Shown here in pieces: positions 8,320 through 16,912 of a stretch of 64,000 bases of DNA. The position numbers and the translations under genes are program-made. Source of the DNA: Filomicrobium insigne (GTDB taxonomy: Bacteria > Pseudomonadota > Alphaproteobacteria > Rhizobiales > Hyphomicrobiaceae); NCBI RefSeq assembly GCF_900104305.1, contig NZ_FNJC01000001.1:310001-374000 (forward strand), given 5' to 3'. A model generated the notes under the pieces. That model was not told the DNA's origin. It did no database searches and saw only the letters and a list, made by a program, of their open reading frames with translations. Position 1 is the first letter of the stretch. Each line of letters begins with the position of its first letter.

Positions 8320-9600
8320 ATGCACCGATTGTTCGCACGTGTACGCAGCATTAACCTGTTTGATCTGATCCGCCGTAGCGAGCGGATGATCAAGGCTGTC
8401 GGCTATTCGGTAGGCGCGCAGGCGCTGTCTTCTGCGGGCAACCTCGTCGTGTCGGTGCTGTTGTTGCGGTTTCTGCCCATTGCCGAATTTGGCACGTGGG
8501 GACTGCTTTATGTGATCGGCGCTTCCAGCGCAGCGTTCACCTCGTCGATCACGGGCCTTGTGTTCCATCTGTGCGTACCGCGTTTCGCCCGCATCAAGCG
8601 CGTATACGAATGCGCTTACAATGGTCTCAACCTCATCACCGTTACCGTGGTCTCGCTGTTGTTCAGCGCGGCGACGTTCGGTTTCGTGCCAGTCAAAGAA
8701 ACGATTGGCTTTTTCGCCATCCCAATTTTCGTCTTTGCACTCACCACGGTCGAGAACATCAAGCTGCAGGCGACCGCGAACAATCAGCACCAAGCCATGT
8801 TTTTCATCGAGGTTGCACGGCAGATTGTCCTCGTCGGCGCCGTCGCCTACCTCGGTTGGAGCGGACATATCGACGTCTATCTGCTTCTTCTCGTCCACGG
8901 GGTAACAGGCTTAGCTGCAAGTGGCGCACTCATGGTGTTGCTGCGATGGCGCGCGACTTTCAACCGCCTGGCTTGGGTGTGGCATACTCACTTCTTCTAT
9001 GCACGGCATCTGCTGCCGTCGGTACTCATCTCCTTTTTTCATATCGACGCCGTGCAGCTTCTCGTCGCGCAAAGGTTTGGCTTGAACGCGACGGGGCACC
9101 TGCGCGCGGCAGAGCTGCCTTTCAGCACACTCAATCCCGTCAAACAGTCTCTGAATTACTTTTTGCCGCGCGCAATCTATCAACTCGAAAACGACTCCGG
9201 CATCGACCGCAGCAAACTAGTGCCGCTGTTGGCCGTTGGCGCTCTGTTGGGCACCGTTGCCGTTGCCACGACCCTTTGGCTTATCGCTCAGCCGCTCTAT
9301 CCATGGCTTACCAACAAAGAATATCCGGCAGACCTCGGTTTCATGTTTGCACTGGCACACGTGGCGATGATCATTCATTCGCTGACCAGCCACTACCTCA
9401 ATACGGTACGCAAATCGCGTGCGATCATGCTTCAGTCGGTCTTTGGAGGCATCGCCGCGATGAGCACCTACTTTGGGACCCAATCCTTCTTGGGTGAAAT
9501 GTCAGCGCCGTTGGCCATCTTCGCAGCCTATCTCGTTATGGCGATACACGGCATCTACGAAATCCAGCGCCACGTCGCGGAACCCGTATTCCAAGCCTAG
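8320..9600 (+). CDS. Oligosaccharide flippase (Wzx/MATE-like)
   Basis: Integral membrane protein of about 426 residues with some 12 hydrophobic helices, the size and topology of polysaccharide flippases that turn lipid-linked repeat units across the inner membrane. The N-terminus has the usual SVGAQALSSAGNLVVSVLLLR helix followed by a glycine-rich second helix; the middle contains a basic cytoplasmic loop. It is divergent from the GT26 gene with a 199-base gap between them. An internal ATG at 8386, just before the first helix, is an alternative start. Confidence 0.85.
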   Translation: MHRLFARVRSINLFDLIRRSERMIKAVGYSVGAQALSSAGNLVVSVLLLRFLPIAEFGTWGLLYVIGASSAAFTSSITGLVFHLCVPRFARIKRVYECAYNGLNLITVTVVSLLFSAATFGFVPVKETIGFFAIPIFVFALTTVENIKLQATANNQHQAMFFIEVARQIVLVGAVAYLGWSGHIDVYLLLLVHGVTGLAASGALMVLLRWRATFNRLAWVWHTHFFYARHLLPSVLISFFHIDAVQLLVAQRFGLNATGHLRAAELPFSTLNPVKQSLNYFLPRAIYQLENDSGIDRSKLVPLLAVGALLGTVAVATTLWLIAQPLYPWLTNKEYPADLGFMFALAHVAMIIHSLTSHYLNTVRKSRAIMLQSVFGGIAAMSTYFGTQSFLGEMSAPLAIFAAYLVMAIHGIYEIQRHVAEPVFQA

Positions 9601-9920
9601 CAGCCGGACATCTGGGTGGCCGCCACTCTAGTGCCTTTGCGATTTTTCGATCTCAACTTCGTGGCGGAACACCCGTGATCGTTCGCTGTGTTCCAAATCG
9701 GGGCAGCAAGTAGTCGTTAGCTCTTAGCCAAGCTGCCCCGACGTTTACGGCGCTGGACGAATTTCTCCAGATCCCCCGAAACTACGGGTATTTGTGAGGC
9801 CACTGATTGTTCTAGGTACGCCGATCCTTAGGTCGCAAGTTAAGGCCCGGTTCTTGCTGTGCCATAGCCGCATGCGAACGCCTTTACTCTGTGGGTGTCT
9901 CGCCAAGGCTAACGCGCTAA
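9601..9920. other. Intergenic region with a long-loop inverted repeat
   Basis: No coding frame is convincing in these 320 bases. CGGGGCAGC (9699-9707) and its exact inverse GCTGCCCCG (9732-9740) are separated by 24 bases. There is no T-run after it, so it is not a typical terminator; it may be an operator for the downstream operon or a structured leader. No sigma-54 element was found here. Confidence 0.4.
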
Positions 9921-11006
9921 ATGGCGGAAATTTTGGGGACCCTAATGCTTAATAGACTTCGCGGGGCTGAAGATCTTCTTTCTGAGCCTGCGGTGGAAGC
10001 CGAAGTGGACGGATATCGCGCCGAGCGCGTGCTCGATGAGTACGTTTGGGAAGATTTGCTCGCCCGGCATCCGCTGCGCAGCGCCTACACTTCGTGGGGG
10101 TGGGGTGAATATAAGCGCGGCTCGGGATGGAACGTCGAGAGGTTTCGAGTTGTCGATGCGGCCGGCGTAACGCGCGCGCTGTATCAGACACAAACCCAGA
10201 AACGCTGCGGAATTCGACGGGTGCTTATTCAGGGCGGACCGTTGTTCTTCGATTGCGAGACCTACAGCAAGATCTCCAAGATCGTGGAGGTCATGCTCAA
10301 GCAGATCGATGTGCGATGGAACGTGGTCGTTGGCATCAATTTCTACGGCTTTCGCACCGATGAAACGGTCATGGGGATCCTCGCCTCAGGGTTTGCGCCG
10401 ATCCTCAACCGGAGGAACTTCACACTAGTGATGGATCTGTCCAAGGGGTTGGATGACGTGCGCGCTCAGCTCAATCAGACTGCACGGCGATACGTCAAAC
10501 TTGGGCTGAAGAACCCAAAGCTCAGTTGCGATATCGTGCGCGGCGCGCGCGAGCGGCGCGCCGCCATAGACCGGCTTGCCGCCATGTATGACGATCTCGC
10601 CACTCGAAAGAACTTCGAGAAGGGTTTCAATACGAGCGCGTTTCGCAAGATCGTCGGGGATGACGATCGATACGTTATCGCCGAGGCACATGTCGATGGC
10701 GAAGTGGCTTCCCTTTACATTGCACATCAGGCTGCGAAACGCATGATCGGTCTGGTCGCCGCCTCCAACGAACTCGCGCGTGCGAACGAGGCAAGCTATC
10801 TCGCGATCTGGACGCTTTTCGAATACGCTTGTTCGGAGGGGCTAACCTCCTTCGACCTGTCGGGCATCGATCCCTTCGGCAACTACGGGACATTCCAGTT
10901 TAAACGGCGAATTTCCCGCAAACTCGAGCAATCCGATCCGCTTTGGCTCTACTGCAAAAATCCGGTTTTGCGTAACGCGGTCACGTTAGCGCTGACCAGA
11001 TCCTGA
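9921..11006 (+). CDS. FemAB-like GNAT-fold N-acyltransferase
   Basis: Protein of 361 residues with the double-GNAT architecture of FemAB/Acetyltransf_6 proteins. Visible features are SWGWGEYKRGSGW near 53-65, the long central segment DVRAQLNQTARRYVKLG typical of the binding cleft, an arginine-rich RERRAAIDRL linker, then VIAEAHVDGEVASLYIAHQ and the C-terminal DLSGIDPFGNYGTFQFKRR. Relatives in polysaccharide loci are thought to acylate amino sugars or add amino acids to the glycan or lipid intermediate. It begins a tight plus-strand operon with a GT4 enzyme and a deacetylase. ATG 9945, with GGGGA upstream, is an equally good start. Confidence 0.78.
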   Translation: MAEILGTLMLNRLRGAEDLLSEPAVEAEVDGYRAERVLDEYVWEDLLARHPLRSAYTSWGWGEYKRGSGWNVERFRVVDAAGVTRALYQTQTQKRCGIRRVLIQGGPLFFDCETYSKISKIVEVMLKQIDVRWNVVVGINFYGFRTDETVMGILASGFAPILNRRNFTLVMDLSKGLDDVRAQLNQTARRYVKLGLKNPKLSCDIVRGARERRAAIDRLAAMYDDLATRKNFEKGFNTSAFRKIVGDDDRYVIAEAHVDGEVASLYIAHQAAKRMIGLVAASNELARANEASYLAIWTLFEYACSEGLTSFDLSGIDPFGNYGTFQFKRRISRKLEQSDPLWLYCKNPVLRNAVTLALTRS

Positions 11007-11023
11007 GAGTATCGGACGCAAGC

Positions 11024-12214
11024 ATGCGGGTGTTGATTGCCCATAACCAATACCAGCAACTCGGCGGCGAAGACATCGTCGCCGAGAACGAGTGCGCTAT
11101 GCTGCGCAGGGCAGGTCATAGCGTTCAACTGGAGACGATCTCCAACGACTCTATTTCCGGAACGATGGCGAAGCTCGCGACTGCGCGCCGCGTCAGCTAT
11201 AATCCTGCCGGCCGTGAATGGATGGCAGAGAGGATTGCCACGTTTCAGCCTGACATCGTTCAGGTCCACAACGTCTTTCCCTTGCTGACACCCGCCGTAT
11301 ACGATGCGTGTGCGGAGGCTGGGGTGCCTGTCGTACAGACGCTCCATAATTTTCGCGTCAGTTGCGCCGGCGGATTCTTTCTTCGCGATAATAAAGTCTG
11401 CGAGAAATGTCTGGGCGGCTCACCCTATTGGGCCGTACGACATCGGTGCTATCGCGGTTCACTCCTCGGATCGCTGGCCGTCGCGCATATGATCGACAGC
11501 CACCAGCGCGCAGGGACGTGGTCGAAGAAAGTCGACCTCTATTTTGCGCTGAGCGACTTCGCCAAGAGCCGGTTCATCGCCGCGGGGCTTCCCGCAGAGC
11601 GTATTGTCGTAAAACCCAATTTCGCCATTGATCCAGGACCGGCGTCTCACGGCTCGCGGAATGGTGCGCTATTCGTCGGGCGGCTAAGCGAGGAAAAGGG
11701 TGTCCGCGATCTGGTCGCTGCTTGGGCCGGTATTGATGTTCCTCTTAGGATTTGCGGCGACGGGCCGCTGCGCGAAGAGCTGGAAACGCAGGCGAGGGAA
11801 AACATCACATTTGTCGGGCGGATCGGGTCCGATGAGGTGCGGCGGGAAATGGCACGGGCACAGTTCCTCATCATCCCGTCCATCTATTACGAGAACTTTC
11901 CGATGGTTATCGCGGAAGCCTACGCGTCTGGTCTTCCGGTTCTGGCCTCACGCATCGGCAGTCTGGCTGAGATTGTTCGACACGGCGAAACGGGTCACCT
12001 GTTTGCGCCAGGTGATCCCATCGACATGCAGACCGAGGTGCTTGCCGCGCTCTCTGCTCCTGACACCTTAGCTGGAATGGGTCAGCGGGCGCGCGAGATC
12101 TTTGAACGAGAGTATAGCGAGCCTGCCGTTTGTGATCTCATGACCTCAACTTACGCACGGCTTGTCACTGCTGCTCAGAATAAAAAGTGTAGAATTGCGG
12201 GAGTTGCTTCATGA
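11024..12214 (+). CDS. Family 4 glycosyltransferase
   Basis: Cytoplasmic retaining glycosyltransferase of 396 residues (GT-B fold). The N-terminal domain opens MRVLIAHNQY and contains a cysteine-containing segment VCEKCLGG...RHRCYRG that is common in a subgroup of GT4 enzymes. The nucleotide-sugar half has ALFVGRLSEEKGV near 210, RICGDGPLREEL near 242, and the E-x7-E region SIYYENFPMVIAEAYASGLPV near 285-305. It lies 17 bases after the FemAB-like gene and overlaps the deacetylase by ATGA. Donor and acceptor sugars cannot be deduced. Confidence 0.92.
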   Translation: MRVLIAHNQYQQLGGEDIVAENECAMLRRAGHSVQLETISNDSISGTMAKLATARRVSYNPAGREWMAERIATFQPDIVQVHNVFPLLTPAVYDACAEAGVPVVQTLHNFRVSCAGGFFLRDNKVCEKCLGGSPYWAVRHRCYRGSLLGSLAVAHMIDSHQRAGTWSKKVDLYFALSDFAKSRFIAAGLPAERIVVKPNFAIDPGPASHGSRNGALFVGRLSEEKGVRDLVAAWAGIDVPLRICGDGPLREELETQARENITFVGRIGSDEVRREMARAQFLIIPSIYYENFPMVIAEAYASGLPVLASRIGSLAEIVRHGETGHLFAPGDPIDMQTEVLAALSAPDTLAGMGQRAREIFEREYSEPAVCDLMTSTYARLVTAAQNKKCRIAGVAS

Positions 12215-13179
12215 AATCCGCGCGACGACCTGCACTGACGTGCGTGTGCTATCACGATATCGCCGCCCGCGAGAGCGCTGCGACAGCCGGACTTGGGATC
12301 ACAACGACTCCCACCACCTTTGCCGAGCATCTCGATTATTTCACCTCTCGTTACAACGTCGTTGGGCTTGATGCCGTCCTTGCAGGCGAACTTCCTGAAC
12401 GGCCCTTATTGATTACGTTCGACGATGCTTACCGGTCGGTACTAACCAATGCCGCGCCTATGCTTGCCGAACGGAGGCTGCCGGCTGTCATGTTCGCCAA
12501 TGCTAGGCCGATTCGCGATGCGTTCGTGCCACCCGAGAACATGTTGGCGTTAAGTGCCGCACAGTGGGGGATCGACGACTTGAGCCGTCTCGTTTCGAAC
12601 GGGCGCTTCGAAGCTGAAACGCTCTTAGACTTGATCGGTGGCTATGCCTCGCGGCTCGCCCCTACCGAGTTGCAGGACATGAGTGCGGTGATCCTTGCAA
12701 AGCTGGGCCAAACTCAAGCGCAGCTTCATCGCGACCTCGGTCTTTTTCTTGAGCCTGACGACCTCAAACGCCTTGCGGACTTTGGCATAGAGATCGGAAA
12801 CCACACGCGCTCACACGTGCGATGCAGAGCCCTCGACGCCCGTGAGCTCAACTCGGAAATTGTCAGCGCAAAAGACGAGCTGGAAGAGATGTCCGGCCGA
12901 ACGGTTCGTGGTTTTTCGTTTCCGTGGGGGCACGAAGACGACGCCACCCCAGAAGCGCTCGCCGCGATCCGTTCGAGCGATCACCGAGGCATTTTCCTCG
13001 TACATGCGCGGCACAATAGCGAGCGACCCGCGAAAGACATCTGGTATCGCGTGGTCATGACCAACGAAAGTGTTCAACAACTGCCCTGGGTCCTGTCGAT
13101 TAAACCAAGGCTCAGGTCGCTTGTTCAACGTTGGCGGCGAGGCCGGGAAGACGGCGCGCGAATGAAACAGCGCGCGTAA
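12211..13179 (+). CDS. Polysaccharide deacetylase (NodB domain)
   Basis: Protein of 322 residues with the carbohydrate esterase 4 motifs: CYHDI near the start, LITFDDAYRS with catalytic and metal-binding aspartates at about 71-72, and GNHTRSH giving the metal-binding histidines at about 198 and 202, then FSFPWGHED. About 125 residues separate the first two motifs, longer than usual, so an insertion of unknown role is present. No signal peptide is seen, suggesting action in the cytoplasm on lipid-linked intermediates. Its start overlaps the preceding stop (ATGA). Its last 68 bases overlap the end of the convergent glycosyltransferase gene. Confidence 0.88.
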   Translation: MKSARRPALTCVCYHDIAARESAATAGLGITTTPTTFAEHLDYFTSRYNVVGLDAVLAGELPERPLLITFDDAYRSVLTNAAPMLAERRLPAVMFANARPIRDAFVPPENMLALSAAQWGIDDLSRLVSNGRFEAETLLDLIGGYASRLAPTELQDMSAVILAKLGQTQAQLHRDLGLFLEPDDLKRLADFGIEIGNHTRSHVRCRALDARELNSEIVSAKDELEEMSGRTVRGFSFPWGHEDDATPEALAAIRSSDHRGIFLVHARHNSERPAKDIWYRVVMTNESVQQLPWVLSIKPRLRSLVQRWRRGREDGARMKQRA

Positions 13180-14242
13180 ATTCCGCGAGAGACTTCTCCA
13201 AGCTGAACCAGCGCACAGCATCTTCGCGATCGCGCGAGAACCGCGCCCATCGTTCCGGCGATGAGAGGATATCGGTAGCTGCACATGCCCACGCTTCGAT
13301 ATCGAGCGGGCGAACGAGACCGACACCGAATGGCTCAATCAGTTCTTGAGATGAGACGGCGTGCGGCGAGCCGATAACGGGCGTTCCGCAAAGGACGGCT
13401 TCATTGGCGACCAAGCCCCACGTGTCGCCACGCGATGGAAACATCAAAAGTTTTGCGGACGCGTATGCGGCGGGCAACGCATCGGCTTGAAGATATCCAT
13501 CAAATTGGGCTGTGACACCGGATCGGGTCAATCGTGATTGTAGCTCATCGCGGAGCGGGCCATCCCCGACAATCCGAACTTTGGGAGTCAGGCCCTTCCG
13601 GCGGCAGCAATCGATTACGTCTGCAAAAAAAAGCGCTCCCTTGATGTGCTCGTTAAGCGCGCCGGCAAACAGAATATCGAAGGGGCGCTCTTCATAGCTC
13701 AATTTTTCCACCGGACTGTCCCAAGCCACGACGATAGGGACGACGACAGCGCGCTCACGCGACAAGCCCCAACGCGCGAGCAGATCTACGCTGGCTTGGC
13801 TCGCACAAACACCGAATGATGCCGATGGCACCAGAAGACGCCGCATGAGGCCATGCACCCGAGAAGTCTCGCCGGGATCTGTTGCGAGTGCGCCATCGGT
13901 GGCGACGCCGTAGGGTATCCCAGTCGCACGAGCATATCCGGCGGCGAGCGCCATCGTTGGAGAGAAGCCACCCCACAGGATGCTGATGTCAGGCTTCAAA
14001 CGCCGCAGCGCCGTGATCACAGACGGATTGAAGTACGCATGGCTCGTGTAGCTGGCGTGACGGCGCCATCCCGACAAAACCTCGAGCTTGTAGTGTTTCG
14101 CTTCCGGAATCTGCCAGGCGCGCTGCGGTTCGATCGCGGCGCACGCTAGGACCGTTACCTCTTCGCCTGAGGCTTCCGCATATGCCTCGTAGAGCCGATG
14201 GGTGTAAGGCGCAACTGAGCCTGTGACGATAGCAAGGGACAT
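13112..14242 (-). CDS. Family 4 glycosyltransferase
   Basis: GT-B glycosyltransferase of 376 residues. The N-terminus MSLAIVTGSVAPYTHRLYEA is typical of GT4 acceptors domains; the donor half shows PFDILFAGALNEHIKG near 195, RIVGDGPLRDEL near 230 and SRGDTWGLVANEAVLCGTPVIGS near 285-305, which carries the glutamates of the E-x7-E motif. It is the last gene of the minus-strand unit that begins at dnaX, 141 bases after the beta-helix gene, and it converges with and overlaps the deacetylase end. Sugar specificity is unknown. Confidence 0.92.
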   Translation of the reverse strand: MSLAIVTGSVAPYTHRLYEAYAEASGEEVTVLACAAIEPQRAWQIPEAKHYKLEVLSGWRRHASYTSHAYFNPSVITALRRLKPDISILWGGFSPTMALAAGYARATGIPYGVATDGALATDPGETSRVHGLMRRLLVPSASFGVCASQASVDLLARWGLSRERAVVVPIVVAWDSPVEKLSYEERPFDILFAGALNEHIKGALFFADVIDCCRRKGLTPKVRIVGDGPLRDELQSRLTRSGVTAQFDGYLQADALPAAYASAKLLMFPSRGDTWGLVANEAVLCGTPVIGSPHAVSSQELIEPFGVGLVRPLDIEAWACAATDILSSPERWARFSRDREDAVRWFSLEKSLAEFTRAVSFARRLPGLAANVEQAT

Positions 14243-14383
14243 GGGTCCGGACGGTTCGCGTTTGAGAAAAAGGTGCTTCCTGGCAGTGCGAGGCGTGCCC
14301 AGCAGCTCACTATCCCAGGGTGATCACCGGCACACAACACTCCGCCTGTCGTCATGCTTTACAGGAAACGGGTTGTAGATCCG

Positions 14384-16510
14384 TTAGCGGGTTGAACCCT
14401 CATCCGCATTAATTTGCGGCAAGATGATTCCGCGATCCATCCGGTCGTAGGGAAGGCCCTGCAGTTGTGCGGCGCTCAATATATCCTCTCCGAGAATGGT
14501 TGGGATATCGCGTGCAGTCTTGAGAGCATCCAGGCGTGATTTTGCAGGGGATGACACGCCTATTTCAGACGGCGTCAACGGTTGTTGGAGGGCCTGCCCG
14601 GACTCTTCGACCTCGGGATAAATCCGGTATGGAACGCCTGAGACAAAGAGATTGCCTTCAGCGGTATTGCGCTTTGGGCGAGCGGGATCATCGCTGAGAA
14701 TATCCGCCAGATGCGGATAGCGCTTCATCCAGCGTGCCGAGCTGATGGGCATCGCGGCTAGCCGTTGCCGCAACTCACGGTCCGTATTCCAGACCAGCTC
14801 GCCATTCCACGTCATGCCGCGTCCATCGATGTGCACGCCCGGCTCTGAGTTGATCATCACATTCTTGCGCACAACGTTGTCGCGGCCACCGCCGATGAAC
14901 ACGGGCTGCTCGACGCGCAGGAATACGTTGCCTTCCACAGTGGTGCCGCTGGTGAAGTCGTCGAGATAAACGCCCTTGACCTCGAAGCCCTCCCCCTGAC
15001 CACGGAGATCATGCAGGAAGTTATTGCGTATGATGGTGCCCCGCCCAGTCCAATCACGTCCCGTATCTATCGCACCGGCATCGGAGGTATCCGTGAGGAC
15101 TGAGGTGATCTCGTTGAGTTCGATCAGGTGGTCGTTGCCGGAAAATGAGATGGCTGTGTGCGGTGCATCAGAAAGGTAATTGCCGCGCGCGGTGTTGCCG
15201 ACGCCATCAAGCCGAATGCCTGGCCGGTACATGCGCCCCAATCGGGAAAAATCCCGAATACGACAATCGCGCACATAAAGGTTCGCAGGTGTAAGGCTCG
15301 GCCTGTCGCCGCCGCTCAGGACCACACCGCCTTCGCCAGTGCGCGCGATGTTGCAGCTCTCGATGCCGCTCTCTCTTGCGTTGTTGATGCTTGCCGCAAC
15401 GCCACCCGTATCGCGGATGGTGACGTCTCGAATTGCGATGTTGGCGCCGCCTTCAATTTTGATCGCGCTTCCACGCACGCGCTCTAACGCGAGATTTTCA
15501 ATCTGGATGTTTCGCGCACCGAGTATTTCAAACAGGTGCGGTGCGAGAGATATCTCAAGCGGGGGTCCTCCTTCGGGGCGCGGCCAGACTACGAGCGTTC
15601 CCGTGTCCCGATCGCGGTACCACTCTCCAGGCATGTCGAGTTCGGATAACGCGTGCGAGATGAAAATTCGAAAATCGGAGCCAAATCCGAATTGCGGAGG
15701 AGCCGCGAGTTCGAGGGCAGCGTCCGCGGGTGCTGCCCGGACAATCGGGATCGTCTGATAATTCCAGTTCCAGCGGAAGTTGCCATTGGCCCAGAGGTCC
15801 GGCTCGTCCGCCCAGGCTGAATAATTGGCGCCCTTCAATGCGAACTTTGTGCCCGATCCGTCGACAGACAGGCTGGTTGCCGGAGCAAATCCTTCATTGG
15901 GCCATCGTGCCGGGATCAGCGGACCTGCCGCGTCGAAAACCTCGAAGGGGATCAGATCCGGCAGCCGATCATGGACACGCGGGACATCGACGCGGGTGGC
16001 GCTGCGGACGAACTCCGGGAGCCGATAGGCTTGGACGGCGGCCCGGGCTTTGTCCGTCAACTTCGTGAGATGACTGGACGGCAGGCTCGTCAGCTCGAGG
16101 ACAACGCTGCCGCGCAGGGTCGCGGTGCCGGAGCTTGTTCCGCGTATGATCAATGGGGCCGCATCGGTGCCTCCGTCATCGGACGTAAGTTCGATTGGCT
16201 CCTTGAGCCGATGAACACCGGCGCTCAACTCGATAACGATGGAGACGGGCTCGGCAGATTGCCGCCGCAGCGTTCTCGCAAGCTTTAATGCCGATCCGAG
16301 CGTTCGGGCGGTCGGACGATGTCCGGATGAGGTGGCGGGAAGGTCAACGGCTTCCGAAAGGTCTGCCGGGACGAGGATTACAATTGCCTCGGTTTTCGCC
16401 TCACCGCCTACAAGGCTTTGTGCGAAGCTCGGATTGCTTTGGCCCACAGCAGATATCGCAAACAGGAGGGCCATCAGTATCGCGATGCGCCAAAGCGGAT
16501 TTCGGCGCAT
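14384..16510 (-). CDS. Secreted right-handed parallel beta-helix protein
   Basis: Exported protein of about 708 residues. An N-terminal signal peptide (RRNPLWRIAILMALLFAISAVG, cut near SFAQS) is clear from the ATG at 16510; a GTG 36 bases upstream is less likely. Residues of about 330-580 form repeated coils of about 22-25 residues such as NIQIENLALERVRGSAIKIEG and NIAIRDVTIRDTGGV, the pectate-lyase-like beta-helix. Such proteins in polysaccharide loci are lyases, hydrolases or epimerases acting on the polymer in the periplasm. I could not identify catalytic residues, so the reaction is open. It lies 57 bases after ybaB. Confidence 0.85.
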   Translation of the reverse strand: MRRNPLWRIAILMALLFAISAVGQSNPSFAQSLVGGEAKTEAIVILVPADLSEAVDLPATSSGHRPTARTLGSALKLARTLRRQSAEPVSIVIELSAGVHRLKEPIELTSDDGGTDAAPLIIRGTSSGTATLRGSVVLELTSLPSSHLTKLTDKARAAVQAYRLPEFVRSATRVDVPRVHDRLPDLIPFEVFDAAGPLIPARWPNEGFAPATSLSVDGSGTKFALKGANYSAWADEPDLWANGNFRWNWNYQTIPIVRAAPADAALELAAPPQFGFGSDFRIFISHALSELDMPGEWYRDRDTGTLVVWPRPEGGPPLEISLAPHLFEILGARNIQIENLALERVRGSAIKIEGGANIAIRDVTIRDTGGVAASINNARESGIESCNIARTGEGGVVLSGGDRPSLTPANLYVRDCRIRDFSRLGRMYRPGIRLDGVGNTARGNYLSDAPHTAISFSGNDHLIELNEITSVLTDTSDAGAIDTGRDWTGRGTIIRNNFLHDLRGQGEGFEVKGVYLDDFTSGTTVEGNVFLRVEQPVFIGGGRDNVVRKNVMINSEPGVHIDGRGMTWNGELVWNTDRELRQRLAAMPISSARWMKRYPHLADILSDDPARPKRNTAEGNLFVSGVPYRIYPEVEESGQALQQPLTPSEIGVSSPAKSRLDALKTARDIPTILGEDILSAAQLQGLPYDRMDRGIILPQINADEGSTR

Positions 16511-16566
16511 CGAACGATCTAAAATTGAGACTTCGCTCGGTGACACGGTGTGCGAAGCCGTAGAGC

Positions 16567-16887
16567 CTAGAAAAGCTTCAAGCCTGGAGGCAACGGCAGG
16601 CCTCCTGTTACAGAGGCCATCTTCTCTTGCACTGTCGCTTCGACTTTCGATCTCGCGTCCTGGAAGGCTGCCACAATCAGATCTTCAAGGATGTCGGTCT
16701 CTTCGGGCTTAGCGAGACTTGGATCAATCTTGATCCGCTGCATGTCGCCTTTGCCGTTCAAGACGACTTGGACCATCCCCGCGCCGGACCGGCCCTCGAT
16801 CTCCATTTCAGAAAGTTCGGCCTGGACCTCCTGCATCCGGGTTTGCATCTCCCGAACTTTGCCCATCATGCCCATTAGATCTTTCAT
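16567..16887 (-). CDS. ybaB: YbaB/EbfC family nucleoid-associated protein
   Basis: Small DNA-binding protein of 106 residues. It starts MKDLMGMMGKVREMQTRMQE, the coiled helix of the family, and continues with VEGRSGAG-like EGRSGAGMVQVVLNGKGDMQRIKIDPSL and the C-terminal helical LEDLIVAAFQDARSKVE. It follows dnaX by 25 bases, the arrangement found in most bacteria. The usual third gene, recR, is not present downstream; a polysaccharide gene is there instead. Confidence 0.95.
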   Translation of the reverse strand: MKDLMGMMGKVREMQTRMQEVQAELSEMEIEGRSGAGMVQVVLNGKGDMQRIKIDPSLAKPEETDILEDLIVAAFQDARSKVEATVQEKMASVTGGLPLPPGLKLF

Positions 16888-16912
16888 TTGAGGTTCCTTA
16901 AGTTACGTGGGG

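Noticed and set aside
8065-8898. 277-codon frame on the minus strand
   Set aside because: Antisense of the flippase start; strongly charged, no motif, shadow of the real gene.
8496-9497. 333-codon frame on the plus strand
   Set aside because: Arginine-rich out-of-phase shadow of the flippase gene.
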